DNA from: Gari tellinella
Taxonomy: Eukaryota; Mollusca; Bivalvia; Cardiida; Psammobiidae
Assembly: GCA_922989275.2 (NCBI GenBank)
Contig: OV277857.1
Coordinates: 79,353,321-79,417,320 of the forward strand
Direction: 5' to 3'
DNA length: 64,000 bases
Shown here: positions 47,040 through 57,405 of the stretch, one piece after another
How positions within the stretch are numbered: the stretch's first letter is position 1
Layout of the letters: every line of letters begins with the position of its first letter
Translations under genes and position numbers: made by a program
Notes under the pieces: generated by a model
The model's database searches: none
Told to the model about the DNA's origin: nothing
Seen by the model: the letters and a program-made list of their open reading frames with translations, nothing else

Positions 47040-47087
47040 ATGCCAAAAAGTTTCTGTACAGTTGGTTGTACCTTTACCCCCCACTGA
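47040..47087 (+). pseudogene. Possible THAP-domain N-terminus, truncated
   Basis: ATG opens MPKSFCTVGCTFTPH then TGA. MPKSC-x-VGC is the usual opening of a THAP zinc-binding DNA-binding domain, with the first two cysteines of its C2CH set. The frame stops after 15 codons, before the remaining zinc ligands. This is either a dead remnant or an exon whose splice donor I cannot identify. THAP domains occur in host regulators and in P-like transposases. Confidence 0.35.
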
Positions 47088-47526
47088 ATTTGGCTAAACT
47101 GTGGTTGTTGATAGAAGTCGATCTAACTTAACGGTGTTCATTTTAATAACGAATTTGTAAGATTCACGCGATGATATTCTGGGCGAGTGTGTTTTCATGA
47201 TAACCTTACTTACGTAATAAAATAGATCTACTGTCAGATGGTTTCAACTTTAATAGGGGATTAGGGGTTAGTGTAAATGCAAGCTCTTAGATCTGATGTT
47301 GCTAATATAGTGTCATTCTCGAAGGTCTCGCCTTTGATCTACTCGATTGCTGTCTACTTTTGAAATGGAAAGTGTAATAACTGTTAAACATCTGAATATA
47401 GTACGTGGTAGAAGCCTATAAAGGCTTCCTGCAACTTTCATCATTGTAGTTTCGATAGGGGTATATATGACACCATTTGCATTCACTGTAGATCCAGATC
47501 AAAGGGCTCCTTCAGATACAATTTTA

Positions 47527-47850
47527 CAAGAGGGCCATGAGGCATTGAAGCCCTCACCTGAGATGTGAGGAAATAAAACTAAGTGGTTAAAGCACTATGT
47601 GTCTCCAGAAGTTTTTCCTATATATAGACTTGCCAAATTTATTTAATATTTATATGGGGATTTGTTAAATTTTTGACATGATTTTGACAATTTTTTGACC
47701 ATATCTCAATCTTAAGTTTTTTGATTGGTTATGTAAAGGTTTACCATTTACATTTTACAATTTTGCAGTAATTTAGTAGTGCAGTCAGTCAAACTTCAAT
47801 ATCTGGAACTCGCTACATGTAACTTAATATGTCCTCGTTTAAGTCATAGA
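47527..47850 (+). mobile_element. Helitron-like 5' fragment
   Basis: CAAGAGGGCCATGAGGC then CCCTCACCTGAG is the family start. The matching GAGCTAA tail is not found. It cuts half of an AAACAG-type hairpin at 47484-47518 (CACTGTAGATCCAGATCAAA). Confidence 0.5.
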
Positions 47851-47914
47851 TCCATATCCTTATTTCAAAGACATAATATTTCTATGAAATAAGGAAATAT
47901 ATGATTATTTAAAG

Positions 47915-48292
47915 CACAGAATTATACACTGACGAAATCGAAACCTCGCGCTATATCGTAAATCTCGTGCGGCGGATACGAGACTCGCGAGACTTGATAA
48001 GAGACTGTCTATCGGTAGTCAACATGATAAATGTGTGTTTTCGAAGCATTGTTCACGGGTTTTTATTCCCGTGAATTGATAGGAATGTCCATATAGTCAT
48101 TTAAATCCTATAAAATGTCAATAAAAACACCCGACTCGGTAAATTTCACGCCAGAAATCGCAGACAACGAGGCAAAAAAGTGAAGATGTTGTCACGTGAC
48201 ACATAATCTCGTAAAATTCAACCGCCGCGAGAGCTCAGGTACTCACCTATTCAATTTCGCTTAGTTGCTATTCCGTTTTGTATAATTCCGTG
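47915..48292 (+). mobile_element. 377-bp hAT-like MITE (copy 2), upstream of the oxygenase gene
   Basis: Same ends and CpG-rich interior as 45974-46350. Flanks ATTTAAAG and ATTAAAG suggest a 7- to 8-bp duplication. It ends 94 bp before the oxygenase open frame, so it occupies the likely promoter or leader-intron region. Confidence 0.75.
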
Positions 48293-48319
48293 ATTAAAGC
48301 GAGTCGGAGATTATCCAAG

Positions 48320-48364
48320 ACTGACTGAAAATTATAATCTACAAGATTATAATTTTCAGTCAGT
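48320..48364. repeat. Perfect 21-bp inverted repeat with 3-bp loop
   Basis: The left arm (ACTGACTGAAAATTATAATC plus T) is followed by ACA and its exact complement. It sits between the hAT-like MITE and the oxygenase frame, where it could form a hairpin in a transcript or be a dimeric protein site. Confidence 0.85.
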
Positions 48365-48386
48365 ATTCTATATCTTCAACCCCAAC

Positions 48387-49424
48387 TTGGGAATGTTATA
48401 TTTTACAGTGATGGCGTTTAAAACTCTGGCGAGATTGCAGACAGGATCTACAGAACCAGCGTATGATGATTGTAATGAGGACACTGAGGAAGCATACCCA
48501 CCTGATTTTGATTTGCAAAAATTCAACAGAGGACGATTTTTCTTCATCACAAATGTCAGTCAATGTTTATCGGCCATGATGTGTTCGCTTGTATGTGGAC
48601 TGTGTGTCAGAAACCTGCTAGATGTTCTAGTTGAGACAGGTGTGACCAGTAAACCACGTGATTCTATAGTTAGATACCTCCAGACAACTTTCCATGTCCT
48701 CAAATGGCACTACGGAAATATTTGGGAAAGAAATTCCTCAGCTAGAAAATCTATCAGAGCTGTTAGACAAATGCACAATAATGCACGGAAGCTTATGACA
48801 TCCAAAAGTAACAAGTCAGGAGAAAATAACGTCAATGACTTTGAAATGGCGTTTGATTCTGCAAGCTTGAGACAAAGTGGTCCAGATGCCAGTTCTGTAG
48901 AGGCAGTGAAACATGTGACACAGTATGACATGTCACTAGTCCAGTGTGGCTTCATTGGTATCATTATTATGTATCCCAGAAAGTTTGGAATAAAGTGTAC
49001 CACAGATGACTTGGAGGATTATGTCTATTTCTGGCGCTGCATTGGTTATCTTCTTGGCATCAGTGACCACAATAACATCTGTGTAGGAGGCTATAAACAG
49101 GCTTACCATATATGTAAATCTATAGAGAAAGAGGTGCTGCTGCCATCTTTTTATGCTCCGTCCAAGGAATTTTATCCCATGGCAGCGGCCTTTACTGATG
49201 GTGTTAATATGATTCTGCATTTCAAGGCTACTTCCCCAGAACATATGTTTGCTCTAGGACTGAATGCATGTGATGAACCAGTCACATTTAAAATGACATT
49301 ATGGAACAAAATTCAGTATTATATTAGTAGACTTTTAGTGAACTGTCACCTGTACATTCCAGGATTCAACTGGGTGATGAGAAAAGCTACAGAAATTGGA
49401 TTAAGATGTGATAAAATTACCTGA
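48387..49424 (+). CDS. MpaB/rubber-oxygenase-like (DUF2236) protein, 345 residues
   Basis: Members of the ER-bound oxygenase mpaB / latex-clearing protein family are haem-dependent oxygenases in bacteria and fungi; animal members have no settled substrate. The signature stretches are present: RAVRQMHNNAR (124-134), where H130 aligns with the conserved histidine of this family's R-x-x-H motif; DMSLVQCGFIGIIIMYPRKF (181-200); and YFWRCIGYLLGISDHNNIC (214-232), the hallmark WR-IGYLLGI-D. A hydrophobic stretch around 55-80 could contact a membrane. TATATTTTACAG just before ATGGCG at 48411 resembles a splice acceptor. The frame may therefore be a terminal exon, with true initiation at residue 9 or in an upstream exon. 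No stop interrupts it and composition is gene-like. Confidence 0.85.
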   Translation: MGMLYFTVMAFKTLARLQTGSTEPAYDDCNEDTEEAYPPDFDLQKFNRGRFFFITNVSQCLSAMMCSLVCGLCVRNLLDVLVETGVTSKPRDSIVRYLQTTFHVLKWHYGNIWERNSSARKSIRAVRQMHNNARKLMTSKSNKSGENNVNDFEMAFDSASLRQSGPDASSVEAVKHVTQYDMSLVQCGFIGIIIMYPRKFGIKCTTDDLEDYVYFWRCIGYLLGISDHNNICVGGYKQAYHICKSIEKEVLLPSFYAPSKEFYPMAAAFTDGVNMILHFKATSPEHMFALGLNACDEPVTFKMTLWNKIQYYISRLLVNCHLYIPGFNWVMRKATEIGLRCDKIT

Positions 49425-49462
49425 TTATCAAATCTTCTTTTACATTTAACATTATATAAATA

Positions 49463-49593
49463 TTAGATGGCAGTTTGCGTGACATTCAAAATGTCAACCC
49501 GAGAAACAGCATGTCACCCCGAGGCGTAGCCGAGGGTGACATTCTTGTTTTCGAGGTTTGACAATTTGAATGTCACGCAAACTGACATCTAAT
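49463..49593. mobile_element. Palindromic MITE just downstream of the oxygenase gene
   Basis: ATTAGATGGCAGTTTGCGTG and its near complement at the right (CACGCAAACTGACATCTAAT), with inner arms TGACATTC / GAATGTCA and a CCCCGAGGCGTAGCCGAGG centre. It begins about 40 bp past the stop codon, probably in the 3' untranslated region. Confidence 0.7.
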
Positions 49594-50160
49594 AATTATT
49601 TTATTACACCGAGCCTATCAACCCTGGCTTTGGAATAAAATGTATTGTGAATACCAATTTAGCATGGACATGTACATAACGCGGGAAATGACGTCGCCGT
49701 CTTACGACGTCACATTGTTTATAATTATATTACAAGAAACAAAGAAGAACGTTATGATAAGTAAATTGAAGAAACAGCGTCTTTACATTGTCTAGGTGGC
49801 AAATATCCTCTTCCCAAAGGGTGGCAAATCGTTAAGGAATGGACAAAAGGAAGCAACTTGTGCAGAAAATGCCAAAAGTTGCTGAGAAGTTACCACTCTT
49901 TAAAACCTTCCAATGTATCCAATAGCGAAAGTCATGTCAATGCTGACAGTACGTTTTCGGACGGAGTAAAAAAGTAATGTCCTTTAGAGTGAGGTCACAA
50001 AAAGAATATCATAAAGAGTGACAGTATATTTTGAATAGATGTAAAAGACATGCAAAATGTTAATTGTAGGTCTATGGGAATTTATCATTGTAACTCAAAG
50101 CGAGGTGTAATAAATAGTATTATCAAATTGTGATATCTTAAGTCAGCTCTTTACTCTTTC
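49594..50160. other. Intergenic, nothing recognised
   Basis: AT-rich; no coding frame, MITE end or tandem structure that I could support. Confidence 0.4.
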
Positions 50161-50164
50161 AAGA

Positions 50165-50416
50165 CTGAATATTACCCCATGGCCTGTTTCTAGTTTTGAA
50201 AATAGGTGACCACTTAAAGCAGGTTGAAAGTAAAGCAGAATGTGCCATAAGGCGCATTCTGCTTTACTTTCAGCCTGCTTTAAGCTATTATCTGCTAGAA
50301 TACAGAAAATATTGCTTATGATTCTTATTATGTAACAATATAAATTGGAACTATTTTCTTCAGTAGAGGAATAAATTAAAGGGGTAGAAAGGCATATTTT
50401 GGGGGTAATGGGTTAA
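50165..50416 (+). mobile_element. P1 MITE
   Basis: ATTACCCCATGGCCTGTTTC to GGGGGTAATGGGTTAA with intact hairpin. The left TTAA is lost. Confidence 0.75.
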
Positions 50417-50833
50417 AGTTCTGTTGTTTGCTAAAATTGTTGTCTGCTAAAATTCTGAAATTGCTTGTTCTTTGTTATACATACAGAAACAAAACATGAT
50501 TTACAAAAAGTGTTGTGTTGTTGTTGATCAGGCTCCATGGTAAGATGTGTTCGCAAAGGTTTTCAATACAGGTTTACAGTGATGAAAGGGTTTTAAAACA
50601 TATTGTATACCTCCATTTAATCACCCAGAGCCAAATCAAAAGCCCAAAGCATTAGATGCTTTACTTCCAGTCTTCTTTAAGCAAGGACAAGTCTTATACG
50701 GAAAACAAGCGGCCTAAAGTGCAATAGTGTTTTGGTTAAGAGTACAAGTTGTGGAATTTCTTTTAATTCCAAAGATTAGTTTTGCTTTCACCTTTATTAT
50801 TAGGTTAAATTATAAACCGTTTCATGTTTTAGT

Positions 50834-51292
50834 TTAACCCTTTACTCTATAACTCAATTTCTAGTTTTGAAGACAAGTGACTACTTATAGTACTTAACCC
50901 TTTACCTGATAGCCTAGTTATAATATTGAAGACAGGTCACCACTTAAAGCAGGTTGAAAGTAAAGCAGAATGTGCCTTAAGGCACATTCTGCTTTACTTT
51001 CAGCCTGCTTTAAGCTAAAATATGCTAGGCTATATAAAATATTTGTAATGGTTATTGTTCATGAGGGTATAAACTGGAACTATTTTCTTCAGCGGAGGAA
51101 TAAATTAAATATGCTAAAAGTCGCTTCTATGAGGGAAAGGGTTAAAGAGGGTAAAAAGTAAAGCAGAATCTGCTTTACTTTCAGCCTGCTTTTAAATACT
51201 ATTTACTAGGATATAGGAATTATTTATGTTGCACATTCATTATTGTACAAAGTAGAACTTTTGCCTTTAGAGGATTCATAGATTTATTGCAT
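50834..51292 (+). mobile_element. P1 MITE interrupted by a younger P1
   Basis: Outer copy TTAACCCTTTACTCTATAAC. Its stem CTTATAGTACTTAA is split at TTAA, and the rest of the hairpin (GTAAAGCAGAATCTGC) resumes at 51146. The right end is cut by the Helitron-like element starting at 51293. Confidence 0.75.
50894..51145 (+). mobile_element. P1 MITE, young subfamily, nested
   Basis: 252 bp flanked by TTAA; near-identical to 5016-5267. Confidence 0.9.
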
Positions 51293-51637
51293 AACAAGAG
51301 GCCCATTGGCCATATTTCGCCTCACCTGAGAATAGCTGTCAAAATGGAGACAATGAGCTATGTCCTGGGTGGGTCATTTTTCACCCAAGGGGCATAATTC
51401 GAACAATCTTTATAGAGAACATGTAGATGATGCTATGTGCGAAATATCTAAGCTCAGGGTACTAGGGTTTTAGACAAGAAGAGTTTTTAAGTTTCCATTG
51501 AAAAAATCTATTTTTAGCTCCGATCCCCTAGATATGCAACAAAATATAGGTAAAGGACCGTCTAGAAGTGTCACCATGCCGATTATCAAAGCTCTGGCCA
51601 TTTCAGTTTCAGAGGAGAAGATCATTGAAAATTTCAC

Positions 51638-52177
51638 TTAAAGAGGCTCGCAACCGGATCAAGCATTAAAAATAGTAATTTGTAAATATATGTCAAATGC
51701 TTAATAATATATAAATGGGTAAAATTTAGTTTAGGATAATAAATTCTGTAAAAAAATGCATTTCCAAAAAAAAAGAAAAGAAGAGGCTCTGGTGGGATTC
51801 GAACCCGTGACCATCCATGCGGAGACAAAAATGAAAAATGAGGCATCGCCTTTACGCCCTAGGCTACGGACGCTCTCTATATATATGGTAGCGAATTAAC
51901 GTACTTCAATGATAGCTATTAATAGAACATTATTCGGCTCGGGTTTATGTCTGACCCCGTCTAGAGAAGCAACAACAACAACTATACCGTTAGCTAACGC
52001 TATGGAAAAACGATGGAAAATATCTAAAAAACTAAGATTTGGTGACGATTCTTGAGACTTTTTTGGACTGATCATATTTTTTTAATGTCAGAAGCCAAAT
52101 AATGCCACAAATTTGCTTTTATTTGAGTATTTTATTTTATTTTGACAAGAACACCATCCGGTTGCGAGTCCCTTTAA
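51638..52177 (-). mobile_element. TIR element R (copy 2), uninterrupted
   Basis: 540 bp, TTAAAGAGGCTCGCAACCGG to CCGGTTGCGAGTCCCTTTAA, inverted relative to copy 1. The related host sequence elsewhere reads TTTCACTATATAACTC; here it is TTTCACTTAA ... TTAATAACTC, which supports a TTAA target duplication. Confidence 0.85.
51786..51873 (-). repeat. tRNA-derived block in element R copy 2
   Basis: On the minus strand, A-box TAGCCTAGGGCG (one mismatch) and B-box GGTTCGAATCC (51795-51805), with 3' arm CCAGAGC. The D- and anticodon arms differ from copy 1, so neither is under tRNA constraint. Confidence 0.65.
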
Positions 52178-52489
52178 TAACTCTTTGTTAAACATGTACT
52201 GCTGTGACCCCTGGGGCTGGACCATAGCAACCACAGTTCTGCATTGTTTTCAATTCTTTGAACAAATTTGAAAGAGCTTGACCCAAGAAATATTTCTGTA
52301 AAGTTTGATTGAAATCTGTTCAGCGGTATAGGAAGTGTCATTTGCAGCAATTGTTAACGACGACGGACAACGCCCGACGACGGACACAGGGCGATCGCAA
52401 TAGCTCACCTTGAGCCTTTGGCTCCAAAATCTGTCAAACATTGTTCCACTTTATACAGGGATAATCCACCATAAGAAATAGTTTCTATA

Positions 52490-52780
52490 TTCTAACAGAC
52501 GGTAGCTTAAAGCAGACTGAAAGTAAAGCAAAATGCACTTTAAGATGCATTCTGCTTTACTGTAAACTTTTTAACCCATTACTAATATTATGACCTGTCT
52601 CTAGTTTTGAAGACAGGTGATCACTAAAAAAAATTGAAAATGGAGCATTCTGCTTTACTTTCAGCCTGCTTTAATAAAGGCGACCATCTGCAAAACTATA
52701 GGAAATCGTTTCTTATACTTAACATTCATAACTGTATAAAGTGGAACTATTTCAATTAGGGAATTTATTAAATGTGTAAC
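52490..52780. mobile_element. Two broken P1 copies
   Basis: An inverted P1 hairpin (52496-52570) is interrupted at TTAA by a forward copy starting TTAACCCATTACTAATATTA at 52570, whose own hairpin has lost part of one arm. The right end runs into the Helitron-like element. Confidence 0.55.
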
Positions 52781-54065
52781 ATGAGTTGTCAGACAGACAA
52801 CAAAGGTCGCCTTTGGCACATTTAGAGACTTAAAAGCAGACTCGGAGGTCAAGGTCACAGAGGTCAAGTTTTTTGTGTGCATGGAAAGGTCTTGTCCAAT
52901 ACCATATACATATGCAAACCAAATATTAGAGTAATACCGCAAGGGATATAGGAATTATAGGTATTTTTCAAAACCTAAACCTGGGCCATTAGGTCAAGGT
53001 CACTGGGGTCTAACTTTTTAGATTTATGGAAAGGTCTTGCCCATATACATATGCATACCGAATACGAAGGGAATATCTCAATGAACATAGGAGTTAATTA
53101 TACGCATTTTGAGAAACCTAAATGCGGATTTTGAAACCTTAGTGTGGGCCCTTATTTCAAGATAAAGGTCACGTGGGTAAAAATATTTGTGTGCATGGTA
53201 AGGTTTGTCCATTTTCACATGTATACCAGATATGAAAGCAATATATCGCAGGACGTGGGAGTTATAAGCATTTTTTGAAACCTAAACACAGATTTTAAAA
53301 CCTAAACGCTGGCCGTAAGGTCAAGGTCACTGGGCTGAAAACTTTTGTATGCATGAACAGGTATTGTCCATATACACATGCATGCCAGTTACAGGCATTT
53401 TTCAAAACCTAAGCACAGATATTGAAACCTAAACACATGCCCTAAGTTAAATATCAAGGTCACAGGGGTCAAACTTTTTGTATGCATGGAAACGTCTTGT
53501 CCATATACACAAAGCAATACCTCAAGGGACATAGAAGTTAAAGGTATTTTGAGAAAACTCAACACAGATTGTGAAACCTAAACGTGGGCCCTAACTTCAA
53601 GGTGAAGGACACTGAGGTAAAAATATTTGTTTGCATGGTAAGGTCTTGTTCATATACATATGCATACTAGATATGAAAGCAATATCTCAATGGACAAAGG
53701 AGTTGTAAGCATATTTTGAAACCGAAACACAGATTTCAAAACCTAAACGCTGGCCCCAAGTTCAAGGTCAAAGTCACTAGGCTGAAAGTGTTGTATGCAA
53801 GAACAGGCATTGCCCATATACACATGCATGCCAAATATTAAAGGAATATCTCAATGAACATACGAGTTATAGGCATTTTTTAAAACCTAAACACAGATTT
53901 CGAAACCTAAACGCAGGTCCTAAGGTCAAGGTCAAGGTCACAGGGGTCAAACTTTTTGTGTGCATGGAAAGGTCTTGTCCATATACACACACATACCAAA
54001 TATAAAAGCAATACCTCAAGGGACATAGAAGTTATAAGCATTTTCTTGAAACTCCGGCGAGCTAA
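52779..54065 (+). mobile_element. Helitron-like element with 165-bp array, inverted copy
   Basis: CATGAGTTGTCAGACAGACA start and CTCCGGCGAGCTAA end. About seven diverged monomers in the opposite orientation to the 9-16 kb array (GGTCAAGGTCACAGGGGTCA). Confidence 0.7.
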
Positions 54066-54129
54066 ACTGGTGAATTTATGGAGCAAAGGGTTTAATGGTC
54101 TTCAAAACTAGAAACAGGTAATGGAGTAA

Positions 54130-54245
54130 AGACGATTCCAAAGAGATGCCACAAGAAATGCTTAGATAGAGAAACAAGAAATTTGATACATTTTAAATGT
54201 TTGACTTGTGACCGTTTTTGCCGTACGACGTTTTATGAAACGGAC
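54130..54245. mobile_element. Half of a GGCCCGTTTCAT element
   Basis: ATTCCAAAGAGATGCCACAA to GTTTTATGAAACGGACC matches the right half of the next element. The left half is absent. Confidence 0.55.
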
Positions 54246-54248
54246 CCC

Positions 54249-54495
54249 AGAGGCCCGTTTCATAAAACTTTGTTAGACAAATGTTGATGTAAGTCAGAAT
54301 ATAAAAGTCTCAATTATTATTTATTTCTCCATCTAACACTGTCTTGTGACATCTTTTTGGAATCGTCTTGAAAAGATGATTCCAAAAAGATGTCACAAGA
54401 CAGGATTGGATAGAGAAATCAGAGATTAAATGTATTTTAAAGTTTTGACTTACGACAACATTTGTCGTAAGAAGTTTAATGAAACAGGCCCCTGG
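54249..54495. mobile_element. MITE with GGCCCGTTTCATAAA ends
   Basis: AGGCCCGTTTCATAAAAC and, inverted, AGGCCTGTTTCATTAAAC, around a palindrome TGTCTTGTGACATCTTTTTG. Similar ends are common in animal MITEs; superfamily not assigned. Confidence 0.7.
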
Positions 54496-55267
54496 AGTCC
54501 AATTTTTGGTGGATATGGACTGTCAATTTTGGACTTTTGGAGTAGGGAAAATACAGAGAATGACTCAAGGCAGTTTGTATAAATAACTGTTTATTTCAGT
54601 AGCTTATACATAACAGCTACTCATAAAAGATGACTAGAATACTCAATGAATATGCAATAAAACATACAAAAAATGACAGGACCATTCCTATAAATTATCT
54701 ACCAAGTTTTAGCACAAAAATCACATATTTTATTCATACAATTTTAAAATATAAGAACCCGAAGTGATTACCCTTATCATGTTAACATTAGCCAACAGCT
54801 TGGATCCAGATCAGACACAAGTAACTTGGTCTGTGATCAAGATCAAAGCAGTCTGCTTTTTGCTTTTTTTAATATCAATGTTCGTTCCTTTAAAATGACC
54901 AAAAAGGGTTTCATTTTTTTTCAGATGACAATTTTGAGGCAGACTATAATGTAGCACTATATAGAGTAATAAGTAGAATTTAAGGTTGTAGACACCTTAT
55001 GAGATTGGGCAAATGTCTCAATATTGGTACGCCACAGAGTGACCGGCACTTCTCTCAAACTTGCAGTCTCTACTATACTCAAGTATGGTTCAGTATGGAC
55101 AGTCTGTCGACAAGAATGGCTGATCACTCTCCAACGAGTACCGATACTGGCCTAATCTCATTAGGGGCATACTACCTTAAATCTACATTACAAGTATTTT
55201 GCGTCTTTGAAAACATACAAAATTTACTGTTATTGACATACATGAAAATGTGACTAAAATTTTTAAC

Positions 55268-55467
55268 TACAGTAAAACCTCTCTATTACCCCACTAAATT
55301 ATGTTAATTATTAGGTACTTAAGGCTGGTGATTGCTTAAAGCAAGGTGAAAGTAAATCAGAAAGCTCCTCTGGGAGCTTTCTGTTTACTGTCACCTTGCT
55401 TTAAGCTGTCACCTGCCTTTTATATAATCAATTAGCCATCATTTTAGTGGTCGTAATAGAGACTGTA
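55268..55467 (+). mobile_element. T4 MITE
   Basis: TACAGTAAAACCTCTCTATT to TAATAGAGACTGTA (right end shortened by a small deletion), with hairpin loop CTCCTCTGGGAG. Confidence 0.75.
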
Positions 55468-55640
55468 TGTAGCTGATTTTGGAAAAAGTTGTTAAGTAGA
55501 TCTACTTCTTGAGACTAGTTCCAAATATTTTTCTCATTTTTTTCTTTTTTTTTTCTATAAATTATTCCAAATTTTAATCGTGAAAGGAAATAAATAAGCA
55601 ATGTTCTATGAAACAGACCATGTTAAGCCAGTTAAATTTG

Positions 55641-55849
55641 TACAGTTAAATCTCTCTATTAGAACCACTAAATCGAAAGCTAATTCATTGTAAAAAAAAC
55701 AGGCGACAGCTTAAAGCAAGATGACAGTAAAACAGAAAGCTCCTGAAGGAGCTTTCTGTTTTACTGCCACCTTGCTTTTAGCAGTCACCTGTCGTAACCA
55801 CTTAATAATTAACACAATTTAGTGGTTGTAATAGAGGGGTTCTATTGTA
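55641..55849 (+). mobile_element. T4 MITE
   Basis: TACAGTTAAATCTCTCTATT to TAATAGAGGGGTTCTATTGTA; complete hairpin with loop CTCCTGAAGGAG. Confidence 0.8.
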
Positions 55850-56119
55850 TTAATGTGAAGTATAAATTATGTCAGTCATTCATAGACTGGTCCCATACCA
55901 TTTTTGTCTAAACTCTTGGACCTGTAGCAAAAGCTAACACCAGACTGACTTACTTATAATGGCTAATGATTTTTCTGTTGTTCCATGAGAAATAGCTGTC
56001 AATGTTATCTGATGATAAAAATTCAATTATGTACAGTGATACCTGGGTACAGGGACCACTCAAACATCATCAGCATCATCATCAAACAAAAGATGAAAAT
56101 ATAAATTACAGTCTTACAT

Positions 56120-56210
56120 AGAGGTTGCAGCTTAATACAGAACAAAAGTAATGCAGAGAGCTCATTTATAAGCTTTCTGCATCACTTTTATTCTGCATTA
56201 AGCAGGAGTA
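56120..56210. repeat. Hairpin related to P1/T4 cores
   Basis: GCAGCTTAATACAGAACAAA with complementary arm TTTTATTCTGCATTAAGCAG; no family ends found. Confidence 0.5.
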
Positions 56211-56280
56211 TAACTCTAGATTGAAATTAAAATAAACCCCCCAAATGTTGCATTAATACAGCATGACAGTATACTTGTCA

Positions 56281-56470
56281 TGTATAAAGACGAGGTGTTC
56301 AATTGTCATATGCAAGCTGTGGATCCAGATCAGAGGGATCCTTCAGGAGCCCTCTGATCAGGGTCTGCACTGATTGCAATATATTGCAGAAACAAACCCT
56401 TAATAGTCATAAATGAACAATGAACAAGACTAAATTGTAAACTGAAATTGTACATTAAACGTTTCATTTA
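56281..56470 (+). mobile_element. P2-like MITE, decayed ends
   Basis: Hairpin GCTGTGGATCCAGATCAGAG / CTCTGATCAGGGTCTGCACT and the downstream P2 motif ATTGTACATTAAACGTTTCA; no terminal TTAA. Confidence 0.55.
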
Positions 56471-56592
56471 TCTCTAGGGTTTGCTATGTTTGTCGAGTGC
56501 TCGCTGTATCCAGGCTTGTACTGTTAACTTATATGAGCCAAGCCACCAGAAAAAATGACTTTAGAAACAGCGTAGACCAAGATCAGCTGCTC

Positions 56593-56842
56593 TTAACCCA
56601 TTACCCCATTAATACACCTTTTTACGCCTTTATATTATTCCTCCATTAAAGGATATAATTCAATTTTATAGTCATAAACAGATATCATTAGAAATATTTT
56701 TTATATTCTAGCAGATGATAGCTTAAAGCAGGCTGAAAGTAAAGCAGAATGTGCCTTAAGGCACATTCTGCCTTACTTTCAACCTGCTTTAAGTGATCAC
56801 GTATCTTCAGAACTAGAAACAGGCTATGGGGTAATGGGTTAA
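56593..56842 (-). mobile_element. P1 MITE, inverted
   Basis: TTAACCCATTACCCCATTAA to GGCTATGGGGTAATGGGTTAA, intact hairpin, 250 bp. The 146-residue minus frame ending here reads through the hairpin and is rejected as a gene. Confidence 0.85.
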
Positions 56843-57157
56843 TTGTCATGTACCTTGTCAACAGCAACACACAGTACCAGTTGTCCAAATTGTACAAATA
56901 AGGGTCCAAATGCAGTAGCTGATCCGGGTCTGCAAAGTTTGTAATGTCCATAGGGTATTTTCCCCCTCTAAAAGTGGCTCTCATTTCATAAGTTATTTCA
57001 AAATATGGTGGGAAAAAGATAAATATTCTGCCATACCTATGGTACAGATCTGCTATGGCAGTGTCCAAAAATATACAAACTTTCAGAGAAAACAACTCTA
57101 TGAACCCTTCTCTTACTGAACACCCCAAAAATAAACTTCAGTTCGAGTTGTTTTTTC

Positions 57158-57405
57158 TTAAACCCCGTACTCCATAGCCTGTTTTTAGTTTTTAAGACAG
57201 GTGGCCACTTAAAGCAGGTTGAAGGTAAAGCAGAATGTGCCTTAAGATGCATTCTGCTTTACTTTCAGCCTGCTAGCGCTTTAAGCTAGCATATAGGAAA
57301 TATTACTTATGATAAATGTTCATGACTGTATAAATTGTGACTATTTTCTTAAGTGAAGGAATAAACTAAATGCATAAAAATGCATATCTATGGTTAAAGG
57401 GTTAA
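57158..57405 (+). mobile_element. P1 MITE
   Basis: TTAAACCCCGTACTCCATAG to ATGGTTAAAGGGTTAA. A small insertion GCTAGC interrupts the right stem. Confidence 0.75.

Larger units (their letters stand above)
51293..52415 (+). mobile_element. Helitron-like element interrupted by element R
   Basis: AACAAGAGGCCCATTGGCC then CGCCTCACCTGAG at the start; ATAGCTCACCTTGAGCCTTT near the end, with the final GAGCTAA missing. Its interior sequence matches the 320-bp units at 22.2-23.4 kb, which supplies the empty site for the element R insertion. Confidence 0.7.

Noticed and set aside
56688..57128. 146-residue minus-strand frame
   Set aside because: It runs through the P1 hairpin; the remainder has no recognisable domain, though an exon remnant cannot be excluded.
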